Positions 1-20,274 of a stretch of 64,000 nucleotides of DNA are shown one piece after another. How positions within the stretch are numbered: the first letter of the stretch is position 1; each line of letters opens with the position of its first letter. The stretch is from Tigriopus japonicus (lineage: Eukaryota; Arthropoda; Copepoda; Harpacticoida; Harpacticidae). A program made the position numbers and the translations under genes. The stretch lies in the NCBI GenBank assembly GCA_010645155.1, contig CM021315.1, positions 11,187,508-11,251,507 on the forward strand. The letters are read 5' to 3'. Below the pieces are notes generated by a model. It worked only from the letters and a program-made list of their open reading frames with translations. It searched no databases and was not told the DNA's origin.

Positions 1-1097
1 TTGACTTCCCAAGCCATTTGTCATTTCGGCGGTTGTACACCTGATTGATGGTGAAAATCTTCTTGTCCGAGAAAATTTTCACAATTGCTGGGTGTGCCTT
101 GAGATAAATGGCCATTGCCCTTTTTGTTCTGAATCACTCATTTTGAAGCTAGAAACTTGCTTTAAACGCCAAATGAAAGAGGAATATCACAGCTTTCAGG
201 TGGTTGTTTTGTTGTTGTTCTAAGGTTATAAGAAAGGTGCCAAATTCAAATCTAAAATTTTCTAAATTTTGCTCGGCCACCCTGTAGAACTTTTCAGACT
301 TTTTTCGCAAAAATTTACCCTGCATCAACAATATTTAGTTGTCTAAGAGCTTGGACTTCAAAATTACCCAAATTTCAAAGTTTTGATAATTTATAAATCA
401 ACGAATTTTTATACCAAGAGGGGTCAAAAATTACCTAGATTTGGTAATATTACCCAAATCTGAGAGCACTGAACCCCGCCTCACTAGCCTTCGCGAGTGA
501 AAACCGGAGTATCCAGCGGCATTTGTGTGGCCGGGTCATGCTGACCAGCTTCATTCCGTCTCATTCACGAAAACTAGCTGTTCGCCTCTTCAGTTCCATT
601 TCACAGGTTTGGTTGTCACAATGAAATAGCGTGCACAAAAAAGATTGATCACATGGAAATTAGATTGAACTCAACACTTACTTAAAGTCTTTTCCTAGGA
701 CACAGGAAGATTGATGTTTCTTTTAGAGAAAAATGTGTGCACTGTCTGTCTTACAACCTGCGCTAAAACATTTCAGTCACAGTATAGGATGCAGATTAAT
801 GCAGATAATATTTATTTCAATTATAGCAAAATCAAGTCAGATTAACGTTCGTCGAATAAATATATATTCGCCCCAGCCAAACCAAGTAACTGACGCGAGT
901 CTGATTTTGCCATACTCTTAAATGAATCTTTTAAGAGTTGACATGTGACCCTGTATCTATGCATCCTACCTCACCTCTGATTGGCTCCAACGGAATTTAC
1001 AAGCCAACCACAACGGAGCAAACCAGATGGCGTTGCTCACAGCTGTACTCTTGAACTTACAGTAAATTCTACTCTGAAATATCTTTGACTCATAAAA
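1..1097. other. Gene-free stretch upstream of GT92
   Basis: AT-rich sequence with no convincing exon. It may hold a missing first exon of the GT92 gene (anchor segment), but no open frame with a hydrophobic run joined to a donor could be identified. Confidence 0.4.
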
Positions 1098-2970
1098 ATG
1101 TCTCGAAATTTCAGTCAGGATTTTGCCGTCTGTGTCAAAAGCCTATGGTCACCATTTGAAGAGCGATCTACCGATATAGCAGAGTGGATTGAAATGAACT
1201 TAGCTCTTGGTATCAAGCATATTCGATTTTATGTCCAAGCTGTCACTCCTAAAACGAGAGCTCTTCTTAATTACTATGAAAGAAATGGCATAATAGAAGT
1301 GGTTCCAATGCAATGGCCAGGTTCATATCCAACCTCAAACTCACCCTGGCTACAGAAGTGGTACTACGATAATATCCGTTATATTCACTCAGCCTTCGAC
1401 CATTATGCTTACAATGATTGCCTCTACACCAATCTCTACAGCTACAAGGTACGCCTATTTATTTATATGACAATATTTTTAGACAGTGATTTACCAACAG
1501 AAATACATGGAAATATACGTTTTATTCAAGTGCCTTGGTAATTTTCAGGACAGTTGTAACGAAAGTAGGGTAGTCCGTTCCTTTTTCGCAAAATAACTGT
1601 AACGCCATTACTTTTTTCAACTTGAATCAAAAGTTCAAACTGTTTCACTTGTTATCATTTCCAAAGTGTTCCTTTCGTCTGATTTTCCAAACATAATGGA
1701 ATTGATGGCTTGGTTTTAACCTATTTGGACCAGGTTCCTAACTTGGGAGAACCCAACCAAATGAAATGGACTATAATAGATACCCCTTAGGCAACTGCAT
1801 TGCCTAAATACCTCAAATATAGAAGATTTTCAAAGGTTTAAATTTCGGGGCCTCCTGTAATAAGTAGAGCCGTAAATATGTAAAACATCGTATTTGCATT
1901 TTTGCTAATTTTGACAATAATGACACAAAAAAATTACGGGTTGCGTGAAATTTAAGGCTTAAATTGTATTAAGATATTAGATAAAACATGAATAAATATT
2001 TCACAAAGGGAGAAGCAAGGGTAAGGACATCACAGCAAAATGAACATTGGGCTTTTTAGATTAAACACTGATTATCTTACTATAAGAGGTCATCCATTGA
2101 AACTGAACGTCAAGTATTTCCTAAAATCATTTCTGATATGTAAAAATGTTAAACCCCTTTTTAAATACATAAGCCGATACGTAAAGATGCTGAAAAACGT
2201 TTTTAAAAACCTAGGTCACCCGCTTTCAAAACAGTTTGTCAGTTCCCAGTCCTTGACAGCACTGATTGGAAAGTATTTAGTAAATGTATATAAATGTGTA
2301 TTTAGTAAATGTATTTAGTTCACAACAACCCATTCTCGAAACCTGGACTGTAATTTTAAATTAGATCACTAACGATTTATGTTTATATGTTTTTCAGTAC
2401 TTGGCCCTCATTGACACCGATGAGATTTTGATGCCTGTTGCGAAAAGAACGTGGCAAGGCTTGTTCAAGCAATTTAAAAGAGAAGGCAAGAATCCCCAAA
2501 AATACGATTTCATAAGGTTTCCACACTTCTATTTTTTCGGCAACAAAACCCAAGACAACGATTCTCCTCTGAGAATTCTTGGATCCAATCTCAGAACAAG
2601 TCATTTTATGGGTCATGGTAAGAGTTGCAAACACTTAAACAAATCAACAAGATTCGCAAAATTACGTTTCTATTTTCTAGTTTGGCAACCCAAAGGCATC
2701 TTTAATGTTAAAAGTAACAATCTTGTGTTCAACCATCACAGTATTAGTTGCCTGACCAATCCATGTCGGTCATTGAATGTTGGCCTAGACGAAGGCAGAT
2801 TGAATCATTATCGACCTGATTGTATTGCCACTAATTACCTTCCCAAGGACAAATGTGACTTAATGAAGGCGAATTTGATCGAGGACAATCTAGCTTGGAG
2901 ATATCGCGATCGAATTGAGGCTGGTGTAAGGAAGGCTCTTAGTGAAGTGTTAACCACTAAGAAAAAATAA
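1098..2970 (+). CDS. Glycosyltransferase family 92 (DUF23) protein, 3 exons
   Basis: Exons 1098-1448, 2398-2617 and 2681-2970 join in phase (0, then 1) to give 286 aa. Donors are gtacgc and gtaaga; acceptors are ttttcag and ttctag. GT92 hallmarks are seen in order: FAVCVKSLWSP, then EWIEMNLALGIKHIRFYV, an NYYERNGIIEVVPM segment, and YLALIDTDEILMP formed exactly across the first splice junction (the D-T-D is the DXD-like metal/nucleotide-sugar motif). A His-rich C-terminal part follows (VFNHHS). GT92 enzymes are Golgi transferases, for example galactosyltransferases acting on glycan cores; the substrate here cannot be read from the sequence. The usual N-terminal membrane anchor is absent. The ATG at 1098 sits just before a good acceptor (atttcag, ending at 1114), so this exon may really be internal with the true start upstream. 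The second intron is only 63 bp and has no in-frame stop. An AATAAA overlaps the stop codon (2966-2971). Confidence 0.85.
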
Positions 2971-3923
2971 AGAACATATCATTTTTATATTCACTTTTCC
3001 TATTAAGCGATCAGAAACACTTGACTTCAATGTCGATTTAACTAGTGTTGCTGGATTAATTTGTAGGAAATTGTATACTTCTTTTGTTCGTATCTAACTT
3101 TTCTTTCCATTACTTGTAAAATCTGGTCACTCCTCACGTTTGTTTCCCGCTAAACAACAAACTAAAACCAGTTCAGATCATTGAGATCTCTTCAATACTA
3201 GAGGGAGTGTAATCGTAAAAATGTGTTTCCCGTCGACAACTATTGAGCGGACAAAAGTGCGGGAACATTTGAAATGTGTGACCAGGCAAATGACAACCGC
3301 ACATGATGAATTAAAGGAGTAATGTGTTTGGGTCATTTTTTGCCATTGCTAGTGGTCACATTCTTGAAAGCAGGGAAGACGTCACAAGGTGACCATGCCT
3401 TAGATTTAAATACTATAACTAGGGCCTTTTCTGCCAAAACATTGAATATGTGACTGATAACGACTTTAAAAAGTTGGAATGTTTGGTCACACTAATTTTC
3501 CGCTCAACACTTGCCGTGGCGACATTTTTAACCACAGCAAAACATCTTCTACCCCCCCGTGCCAAATCAGCCTGATCAAACTTGCATGCGATCCAGTATT
3601 TCAATAAATATTTGAGGTTCAGATTTGTTCTTGTTCAATTCGTGACGTCATTTTGGAAAAGCCGCTCTGTCCTCTTCTCTTAACTCGAGCCTACTAACTA
3701 TCGGCATGTCTTGTTAATTTTATTGTTATTCTGTTCTTAACTTTGCTTTTAATAGTAAATAGAAACTGTCTTTCCGTGGACTGAAATGCCTATCATTTGA
3801 GGATTGTGGAATTCGGCGGACGCTCTTCGAGAGTAGGCCAATCAGGTTGTACGTTACATCATTTTTTGGACTTTTTTACACACGAGGTGATTGGCTCTTC
3901 AACTGTTTGTGCTCAAACTTTAT
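2971..3923. other. Intergenic, no gene seen
   Basis: Sequence following the GT92 stop. No exon-like open frame and no clear repeat was recognised before the dispersed repeat starting near 3924. Confidence 0.4.
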
Positions 3924-4318
3924 GGCAGGAATTACTAGTGATGTCATGATTTTTGGTGGGAAAAAAGTTCGGAAGACATGTGTTTCTAATGAGCGTGCAA
4001 AGTAGCTAGAATGAAGATTCAGGCCTGTTAATTGCAACAATTCCTTTCTCATCTGCACAAATTAAAGTTGAAAATACAATTCTTGACTTTTTTTGCAAAA
4101 AAATATGTTTTGTTGCTTTTAACTAAAATTTTGCTACATATATTGAAAGGATTCTTCCGAACTTTTGAATCAGGATTGCCCAACATTGAATAACAAGATG
4201 GCTACAGGAGATCGGTTCCTGGGGCAACTAAACGTACAATTAAATAATTTGTTAAACCACCTTCCAATATCTCATTTTGCTTTTAAACTACTTTGCAATA
4301 CTTCTTAACATACATTAA
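3924..4318 (+). repeat. Dispersed repeat R1, copy 1
   Basis: About 395 bp clearly homologous to 16292-16676 (+) and to 31010-31480 (minus). Shared landmarks are AAAAAAGTTCGGAAGACATG near the start, CAATTCCTTTCTCATCTGCA in the middle, and GATCGGTTCCTGGGGCAACT followed by AAATAATTTGTT near the end. No open frame is conserved between copies, so this is a non-coding mobile repeat of unknown class. Confidence 0.75.
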
Positions 4319-4320
4319 TT

Positions 4321-4976
4321 AAGGAAGCAAGAGTGGTCACGCGTACTAGCGCGTTCTTAAAAGTGCCGAGTGTAAGTGCTTCCCCAGACGGCGTAGGTTC
4401 GAATCCTGTTGGGCATTGGATTGAAGCTGTCGGGAGAAATTCTTAAGGATGCCAGAGTGGCCACGCGTACTAGCGCGTTCTTAAAAGTGCCGAGTGTAAG
4501 TGCTTCCCCAGACGGCGTAGGTTCGAATCCTGTTGGGGGTCGGATTGAAGCTGTCGGGAGAAATTCTTAAGGAAGCCAGAGTGGCCACACGTACTAGCGC
4601 GTTCTTAAAAGTGCCGAGTGTAAGTGCTTCCCCAGACGGCGTAGGTTCGAATCCTGTTGGGCGTTGGATTGAAGCTGTCGGGAGAAATTCTTAAGGAAGC
4701 CAGAGTGGCCACACGTACTAGCGCGTTCTTAAAAGTGCCGAGTGTAAGTGCTTCCCCAGACGGCGTACGTTCGAATCCTGTTGGGGTTCGGATTGAAGCT
4801 GTCGGGAGAAATCCTTTTTTTAAGGGCTGAGAGTACGTAAGTGCTTCCTCAGACGGCGCGAGTTCGAGTCCTGCTGGGGATAGATCAAAAGCTGTCGGGA
4901 GAAATCCTTCTGTTTGCAAGGAATCGCATTCCTTGTAGCGGTATTAGAAAATCCGCAACTCACAAAAAAAAAAAAA
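4321..4976 (+). repeat. Tandem tRNA-Leu-like SINE array (SINE-A)
   Basis: Four near-identical 124-bp units start at 4321, 4445, 4569 and 4693. A diverged, 5'-truncated fifth unit (about 4821-4909) is followed by the family tail and a poly-A run ending at 4976. Each unit is a tRNA-like head: an A-box-like GAGTGGCCACGCG, an anticodon-arm-like TTCTTAAAAG (UAA, leucine-like), a long variable arm, and a perfect B box GGTTCGAATCC. A body ending CTGTCGGGAGAAAT follows. Only the last unit carries the tail (CATTCCTTGTAGCGGTATTA then AAAATCCG). A tandem array of heads with a single tail is unusual for a SINE. Confidence 0.85.
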
Positions 4977-5405
4977 AACCAGTTGACACATTTTTCCTTG
5001 GATTTCCTAGGGTTTTCCGGGCCCTAATCATGAATAAAACAAATGAAGCAAGGGTATTTATAACAAAATTAAAGAGAAAACATCCATGCGATTGATAAAA
5101 AGAGTTAAAAAAAAAGAAATATTTATTGAACCTTTGCCAAAAGCATCCGTGGGAAAAAGGCAAATTTGTTGCAACGTAAAAGTAACGTTTGAAAAGAAAC
5201 TTGAGCTTGATCTAAAACTTGTCAAAAAATAATTTCTAATCCCTAAAAAAATATCGAAAAGCACAGTAAAGTAACTTGTTCCACAGTAAATAGTTCTTCA
5301 CCACAAGTTTAGCACAAAGGGGGAAATGTCGACAATAGAAAAAAGGTTTTTGGTCTCTCTGCAATCTCATTGACCCTTTTTAGTCAACATGTCGCTAAAC
5401 AATCC

Positions 5406-5442
5406 GAGATAAGGAATCCTTATCTCTATGACTCATTCAGTC
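5406..5442 (+). promoter_or_regulatory. Candidate core promoter: GATA palindrome and TCAGTC initiator
   Basis: A 21-bp inverted repeat at 5406-5426 contains two facing GATAAG motifs with one central base. It is followed at 5437-5442 by TCAGTC, the arthropod initiator consensus, about 45 bp before the lifeguard ATG at 5487. Placement and motif fit are suggestive only. Confidence 0.4.
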
Positions 5443-5486
5443 ACAATTAAAATCTGTCACAAGACCAACAACGTTGTGAGGTGATC

Positions 5487-15071
<9,585 letters not shown>

Positions 15072-15510
15072 CATGTCTTGATCTTTAGTTGATTAAAGTG
15101 GAGCCCTCTGTCTATATAGAAATGTGCTAAAATGTATTTGGTGAACGATTACAACATAGGAAATTTGCAGAATAATATGATTTTGTCCACCAATCACTAC
15201 AAGATACTCTTGGAAAGGCATATGACATTTTTCAATGTTTTTTTTATTGAATCAAGATTTGTGACCAACTTCAAAATGAGACACATTTGTGCATCTGTAG
15301 CTTTGAAGTTATTTGGACCTCAAGTTAATTTCATCGTCTTTTTTTGTCACAAATTACATTTAAACTTTTGGGGTCTCTTATTTGAAACAACCCTGTACTT
15401 TTTGAGCCTTCATCTCCTTCAAACTTCAGAAGTTTCAGAAGCGACTCTTCATGTTTTAATATTTTGTGTAAGAGTTTCAATAACGATATTGCAGTAGGTA
15501 GGCATTGAAC

Positions 15511-15516
15511 AATAAA
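15511..15516 (+). terminator. Candidate poly(A) signal of lifeguard gene
   Basis: AATAAA lies 440 bp after the stop codon, followed by AT-rich sequence. Other weaker signals are possible. Confidence 0.35.
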
Positions 15517-16291
15517 CACAAAATTTTGTTTAAGTGGGAAGATTATAATATAAAATAATGTGAGTGCCCCAACTCATTGAAGATCCTAATGTTTTTCATT
15601 AGCATAAAGATCCAATTCCGCACTAATTCTTCGCAGGAGATTCCTCGCGGAAATTTACAATTTCAATGGCATTCCACTTTCAGTGTAACTATTGAGTCCT
15701 TCAAGCGCAACCAGTGAAATGGAAATCACGTGCAACCTTTGAGCTTTGATGCACAAAATTTCTGTTCTAATGTGTCCAATTACCTTTAGAAGCTCGAAAA
15801 TTGGTCACATGTTTGTGTCAGGGTGCAATTTCTGGAGCTGTATTACTAATGTGACCTCCCAGTCTTATGTATTGTGACCTCCCAGTCAGCTGCTCCTTAA
15901 AGGACCCAATACCATTGGGTTAAGTCGTGGGAAGAAGAAAATGCAAAAAATCGAAACTTTTCCACCATGGAAAATGAGAGGAATGGCTATTTCAGTTATT
16001 TCATGGTTTAAACCCTTTCCTTCCTTATCCAAATCATAAGAAGACATCGCTTTTGTGGCACATTTTTGGGCCCTTGCTTTGGATCATGGCTTAACTTTTA
16101 TTTTGCAGATCAGAGGCAAAGTATTTATCTACAAGTTTTTTTTATTCCAGTCAAGAAAAAATGAGAATTATGTGATTCAATCTTCAAGGATAAAGTCAAG
16201 TGTATCAATGTTGCTCTTTGAATAATTCTGATTAAAGCCTTTCTTATTAGAATTACACAAACTAAACAATTGTAAAGTAAGGCAGTGTATA
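15517..16291. other. Intergenic, no gene seen
   Basis: Sequence after the lifeguard 3' region. It includes a short direct duplication of GTGACCTCCCAGTC near 15850-15890. No exon was recognised. Confidence 0.4.
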
Positions 16292-16676
16292 GCAGGAATT
16301 ATTTGTGATGTCATCAATTTTGGCGGGAAAAAAGTTCGGAAGACATGTGTTTCTCATGAGTGTGAAAAGGTAGCTAAAACAACGATTTAGACCCGGTAAT
16401 TACAACAATTCCTTTCTCATCTGCACAACTTGAAGTTAGAATAGCAATTCTTGAAATCTTTGGCAAAAAAATATGTTTTGTTGCTTTTATCTTAAATTTA
16501 GTTACACTAATTGTGAGAGTTCTTCCGAATTTTTGAATCAGAAATGCCCGACATTGCCAGACAACATGGCCAGAGGAAATCGGTTCCTGGGGCAACAAAA
16601 CTTAAAAACAAATAATTTGTTTAATTGAAGGCTTCCAATTTCTCCATTTGTTTTCAAATTAATTTGCAATACTTAC
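16292..16676 (+). repeat. Dispersed repeat R1, copy 2
   Basis: Homologous over its whole length to 3924-4318, sharing AAAAAAGTTCGGAAGACATG and ATCGGTTCCTGGGGCAAC. It ends just before the large foldback element at 16694. Confidence 0.75.
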
Positions 16677-16693
16677 ATACTTACTTACTTTGC

Positions 16694-17704
16694 ATACCCA
16701 AAGACATTATGGCACTTTTTGGACCCACAATTCAATGGGGAACAACTTTACTTTTATTGTATTATATAAGTTTAGGTCCAGGAAAAAAGTTATATACCTA
16801 AAACCTATTAATTATAACATTTTTTAACAAACTATTTAACCCACATTTAGAGACTATTTAGTTACCTTTTGAATTCGAATTGAAAAAAAGTTATTTGACT
16901 TTGAATGGTCCATTTTTGACCCCAAAAAGCCGAAAAACGCTAGTTAAATGAAAAAAACAAATTTTCAAAGATTTCACATACCTTTTCAATATTGCCAAAA
17001 TAAATGATTTTTTTGAGTTTTGGAACTTATGTCAAAATAGCTCAAAATAAGAATAAATGTCACTTAAACAAGATTTTTGGAAAGCATTTTTCATAACTAA
17101 TTAGAGTACGCTATGATAGGTGTTGTGCCAAAATTACAAACAAATGTGTCTTACAGATTCATTTCTAAAATTACGATTTCTAGAAGGACCATGTTCAAAA
17201 TGGACTAAAATCGAAACTTAAAACATTAACCGATTTTTTCAAAAGTTTAAAATATTACCCAACTTTGAGTGTTTTTGCTACCGCAAAAGATTTTTTTACC
17301 GGAAAATGTATTTTAAGTGATATTTTATCTTATTTTGAGCTATTTTGACATAAGTTTCAAAACTCAAAAAAAAAAACATTTATTTTTGCGATATTGAAAA
17401 GCTATGTGAAATCTTTGGGAATTTGTTTTTCATATAACTGTAGCGTTTTTTAACTTTCTGGGTTCAAAAATGGACCATTCAAAGTCAAATACCCCAGCTA
17501 AATAAAATTTTATTCAATTTGAATTCATAGGGTAACTAAATGGTCTCTAAATATGGGTTAAATAGATTATTTAAAAATGTTATAATTAATAGGTTTTTAG
17601 GTAAATAACTTCTTCCCTGGACCTAAACTTATATAATACAATAAAAGTAAAGTTGTTCCCCATTGAATTATGGGTCCAAAGAGTGCCATGATGTCTTTGG
17701 GTAT
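16694..17704. mobile_element. Large foldback element FB-2
   Basis: Two arms of about 400 bp (16694-17095 and 17300-17704) are inverted copies starting ATACCCAAAGACAT. Landmarks include GGTCCATTTTTGACC in the left arm against its inverse in the right, and paired TTATATAAGTTTAGGTCCAGG. The loop is about 200 bp. No open frame and no clean target duplication. Part of the arm sequence (GTCCATTTTTGACC) recurs diverged near 44268. Confidence 0.8.
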
Positions 17705-18541
17705 TTTGATTCAAACCTAAAAAGCCATTCGGAACACCGCGCCTTGAAAAATCAAGCAATTTTTTTGGCAAGCCTAGACTGCTAACGACAGCACGTCTGT
17801 AATATGATCACAGATAATATGATACGGCAATCGCTTCCATTTATCATGAAGTAGAAAATGGCTTCCCAATGGCAAACAGTAGATGAAAACAATTGGACAA
17901 AGTCATTGGTGGTCAAGAAACAAGAGTCAGAGTGGAAAATAATGAGCAGTGAACAAATAATAAAAAATAAGTCTGAACAACATGCGCCGTAAAATGTCAG
18001 CGCAATCCCTCCGCCACCTTGTTGTTACACTCGTGCATAGCTGCCAGATGTTAATTTTTAATGCCATTTTTGGCACAATTGATGGGTCATTACTAAGGGT
18101 ACTTATAAAAATGGCAACTAAACCCGTCCAAAATGGCTAATAGACATGAAAATTCATCAAAATATGGCAAAACTGGCAACTAAATTTGGAAAATGAGCAT
18201 TATGTTTCATCAACAAAAAAGTGGAATGCAAGTATATGAACATTTCAGAGAAAAAATCATTATTCCAGTGAATAATCAATTTATCCCTCAAACAAAACAT
18301 TTTGGGCGAGAATTTGTATTTCATATTTTCCCACAAGACACAATTTTTGCATTGATTTGCCCAAAAAACCGACAAATATTGCATTTAATTGCCCAAAAAC
18401 CTACAAATCTTGTATTTATTTGCCAAAAATTGGCAAATAAAATTAAAAATGTCAAATAAATTTTAAAAAGCTAACAAATAGGAAATAAACATGTTTTTAA
18501 GCATAAAATCTTATTTGCCTGAAATCTGCACCCCTGGCCAT
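17705..18541. other. AT-rich intergenic with repeated GGCAA/CAAATA motifs
   Basis: From about 18050 the sequence is rich in TGGCAA and GCCAAAA/CAAATA motifs, resembling the subterminal repeats of nearby hAT-like elements. Its ends could not be defined. Confidence 0.3.
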
Positions 18542-19577
18542 GACTAGAGAGGTAAATAAAATGCAAATAAACAGTGAAAAATGTAAAAAAATATGTACAG
18601 GGTGCGTCTATTTGAAGTGACGACACTCTTCAGCTGTTGGAGCTATTGCATTGAAATTTGTTGTGGGTCTTCCTTTTATATTGCTCAATCATCGCTAGAA
18701 AGATGGCTGCCAAAGAAGCCATGAATTTTCCACACGAATGGAAAAAGCAAATTCTGAAATTGCAGAGTTTCTGAACTTGCCAGAAAGAAGTGTTCGACAC
18801 GTGAAAAAGGCCCTAGAAGACAGTGGCTATGACTACAATGCTGTGGGAGCCAGGAAAGTCCAATCCCGCCGGAGTGACTCCGTGAGAAGCCCAGATTTTT
18901 TTTGTCGAAGAAGTCGAGCAACTTGTCGCAACTCATCCAGACAATTCCATCAGGGCCATCAGCCGGGATTTGAGCGTGTCCGAGGCCACAATTCGGCGAT
19001 GCCTGCAAGAGGACTTGAGGTACAAGTCATACAGAATGCAAAAGGGCCAATTGCTTACTCCTAGGATAAAGGAAAAGAGGGTTAAAAGTTGCAAGGCACT
19101 CGTCCAATAGCTGAAGCATCCCAAAGCTCCCCAAATGATTTGGTTCTTTTCTGATGAAAATTAATTTTGCCAGGACCAGAAGATTAACAGGCAAAATAAC
19201 AGATGGATTGCTCAGAACGCCTGTGAGGTGCCCAAGGTAATGTCCACGAAGTTTCCTGAGCATGTCATGGTTCTGAGGGTCATTTCCTCGGAAGGAGATA
19301 TCATGCCACCCCACATTTCCCCTAAGGGTCTGAGGATGAACACTGATGACTACTTCAATGTTCTGAGCACTGTAGTGTTGCCCTGAATTAAGGAAAAAGC
19401 CAATGGAAGGCCCTATGTTTGGCAGCAGGATAGTGCTCCTTGCCACACATCAAAAAAATCACCACCATTTAACCACAATTTTTCCTTCGTTTTTATCAAA
19501 ATTAGCAGAAAGTGTAAAAAATGCAAATAAGGCCAAAAATGCAAATGAGACGTTTTACATTTTTTACCTCTCTAGTC
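18542..19577. mobile_element. Element bounded by GACTAGAGAGGTAA inverted ends
   Basis: GACTAGAGAGGTAAA at 18542 and its inverse at 19563-19577 enclose the mariner relic, with CAAAT/TGCAAA motifs inside both ends. The flanks do not form a clear duplication. The simplest reading is a MITE into which a mariner inserted. Confidence 0.4.
18598..19470 (+). pseudogene. Mariner/Tc1-like transposase relic
   Basis: A TA dinucleotide precedes CAGGGTGCGTCTATTTGAAG, the presumed 5' inverted end. Translation in shifting frames gives a helix-turn-helix-like start (SEIAEFLNLPERSVRHVKKA), then ISRDLSVSEATIRRCL. The catalytic region follows: APQMIWFFSDEN (first Asp), an RWIAQNACEVPKVMSTKFP stretch, VMVLRVISSEGDIMPPH and YVWQQDSAPCHTS (second Asp). 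This series is characteristic of the IS630-Tc1-mariner superfamily. The frame shifts at the T-run near 18900, and stops occur after LVQ, after DEN and after VVLP. The third acidic residue and 3' inverted repeat are missing, so it is inactive. Confidence 0.8.
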
Positions 19578-20088
19578 AGACACACTTGATCATGCCTAAA
19601 TTTCAGACACAATTACCAAAAGCAACTTAAAGACAATGTATAAAATTATGAAATTAAAGACTGCAATGAAATCAATGATAGATTGAGAACGAGTGGCATA
19701 ACTCACAAACTCATCATGGACCATAAAAAGAGACAAGTTGAAGAGATTCAATATGATTATTATGCATATTCCACTGACCTCTCTATGTGTTACAAAAATC
19801 TCGAATGACAACAAAACAACATCTCAAACCTCATGTCTCTGAAGACTTGAAGATTCATTGGAGATTTTTCATTTTTTAGGATTTCATGTTAGGAGATTCA
19901 AAACAGATCATCTATTAAGTGATAAAAAACTCATTCAATTTTAGAAACTTAATGACAAATATTTTTGTGCTACATTTCCTATCGCAATTCAGTGAAGATC
20001 CCACTTGTCATCAAACACGTGTCAGTTACTATTACAATTATTTTGGTCTCAAAAGTGATTAAATACAATTAAAATCACTTTATTTTTA
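19578..20088. other. Intergenic, no gene seen
   Basis: AT-rich sequence downstream (in minus orientation) of the 10-Cys cassette A. Nothing recognised. Confidence 0.35.
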
Positions 20089-20095
20089 AATGTAA
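20089..20095 (-). terminator. Candidate poly(A) signal, cassette A
   Basis: AATAAA on the minus strand about 180 nt after the stop of the 10-Cys cassette A. Confidence 0.3.
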
Positions 20096-20274
20096 TTAAT
20101 TACAATTACTAATACTTTCAAAAACTCCATCAATCTGGATTTTCGAAAATCGGATTAAATTGGGATGTCCTGATAGTCAATATTGACGTTTTACTCTCAA
20201 GAGCATGATGTTTTGCTTGTCTTGGCAAATTATCCATATATTTCAGATAAATCACTTGTTCCTGTCTTGCTTGA

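Noticed and set aside
4321..4700. Genuine tRNA-Leu gene cluster
   Set aside because: The heads have perfect B boxes, but the acceptor stems do not pair, each unit continues into a common non-tRNA body, and the last ends in a LINE tail and poly-A. This fits a SINE.
4605..4919. 104-aa minus-strand frame with repeated FLPTA..PTGFE units
   Set aside because: It is the antisense of the tandem SINE-A heads. The same peptide appears wherever SINE-A is present (for example 42648-42842).
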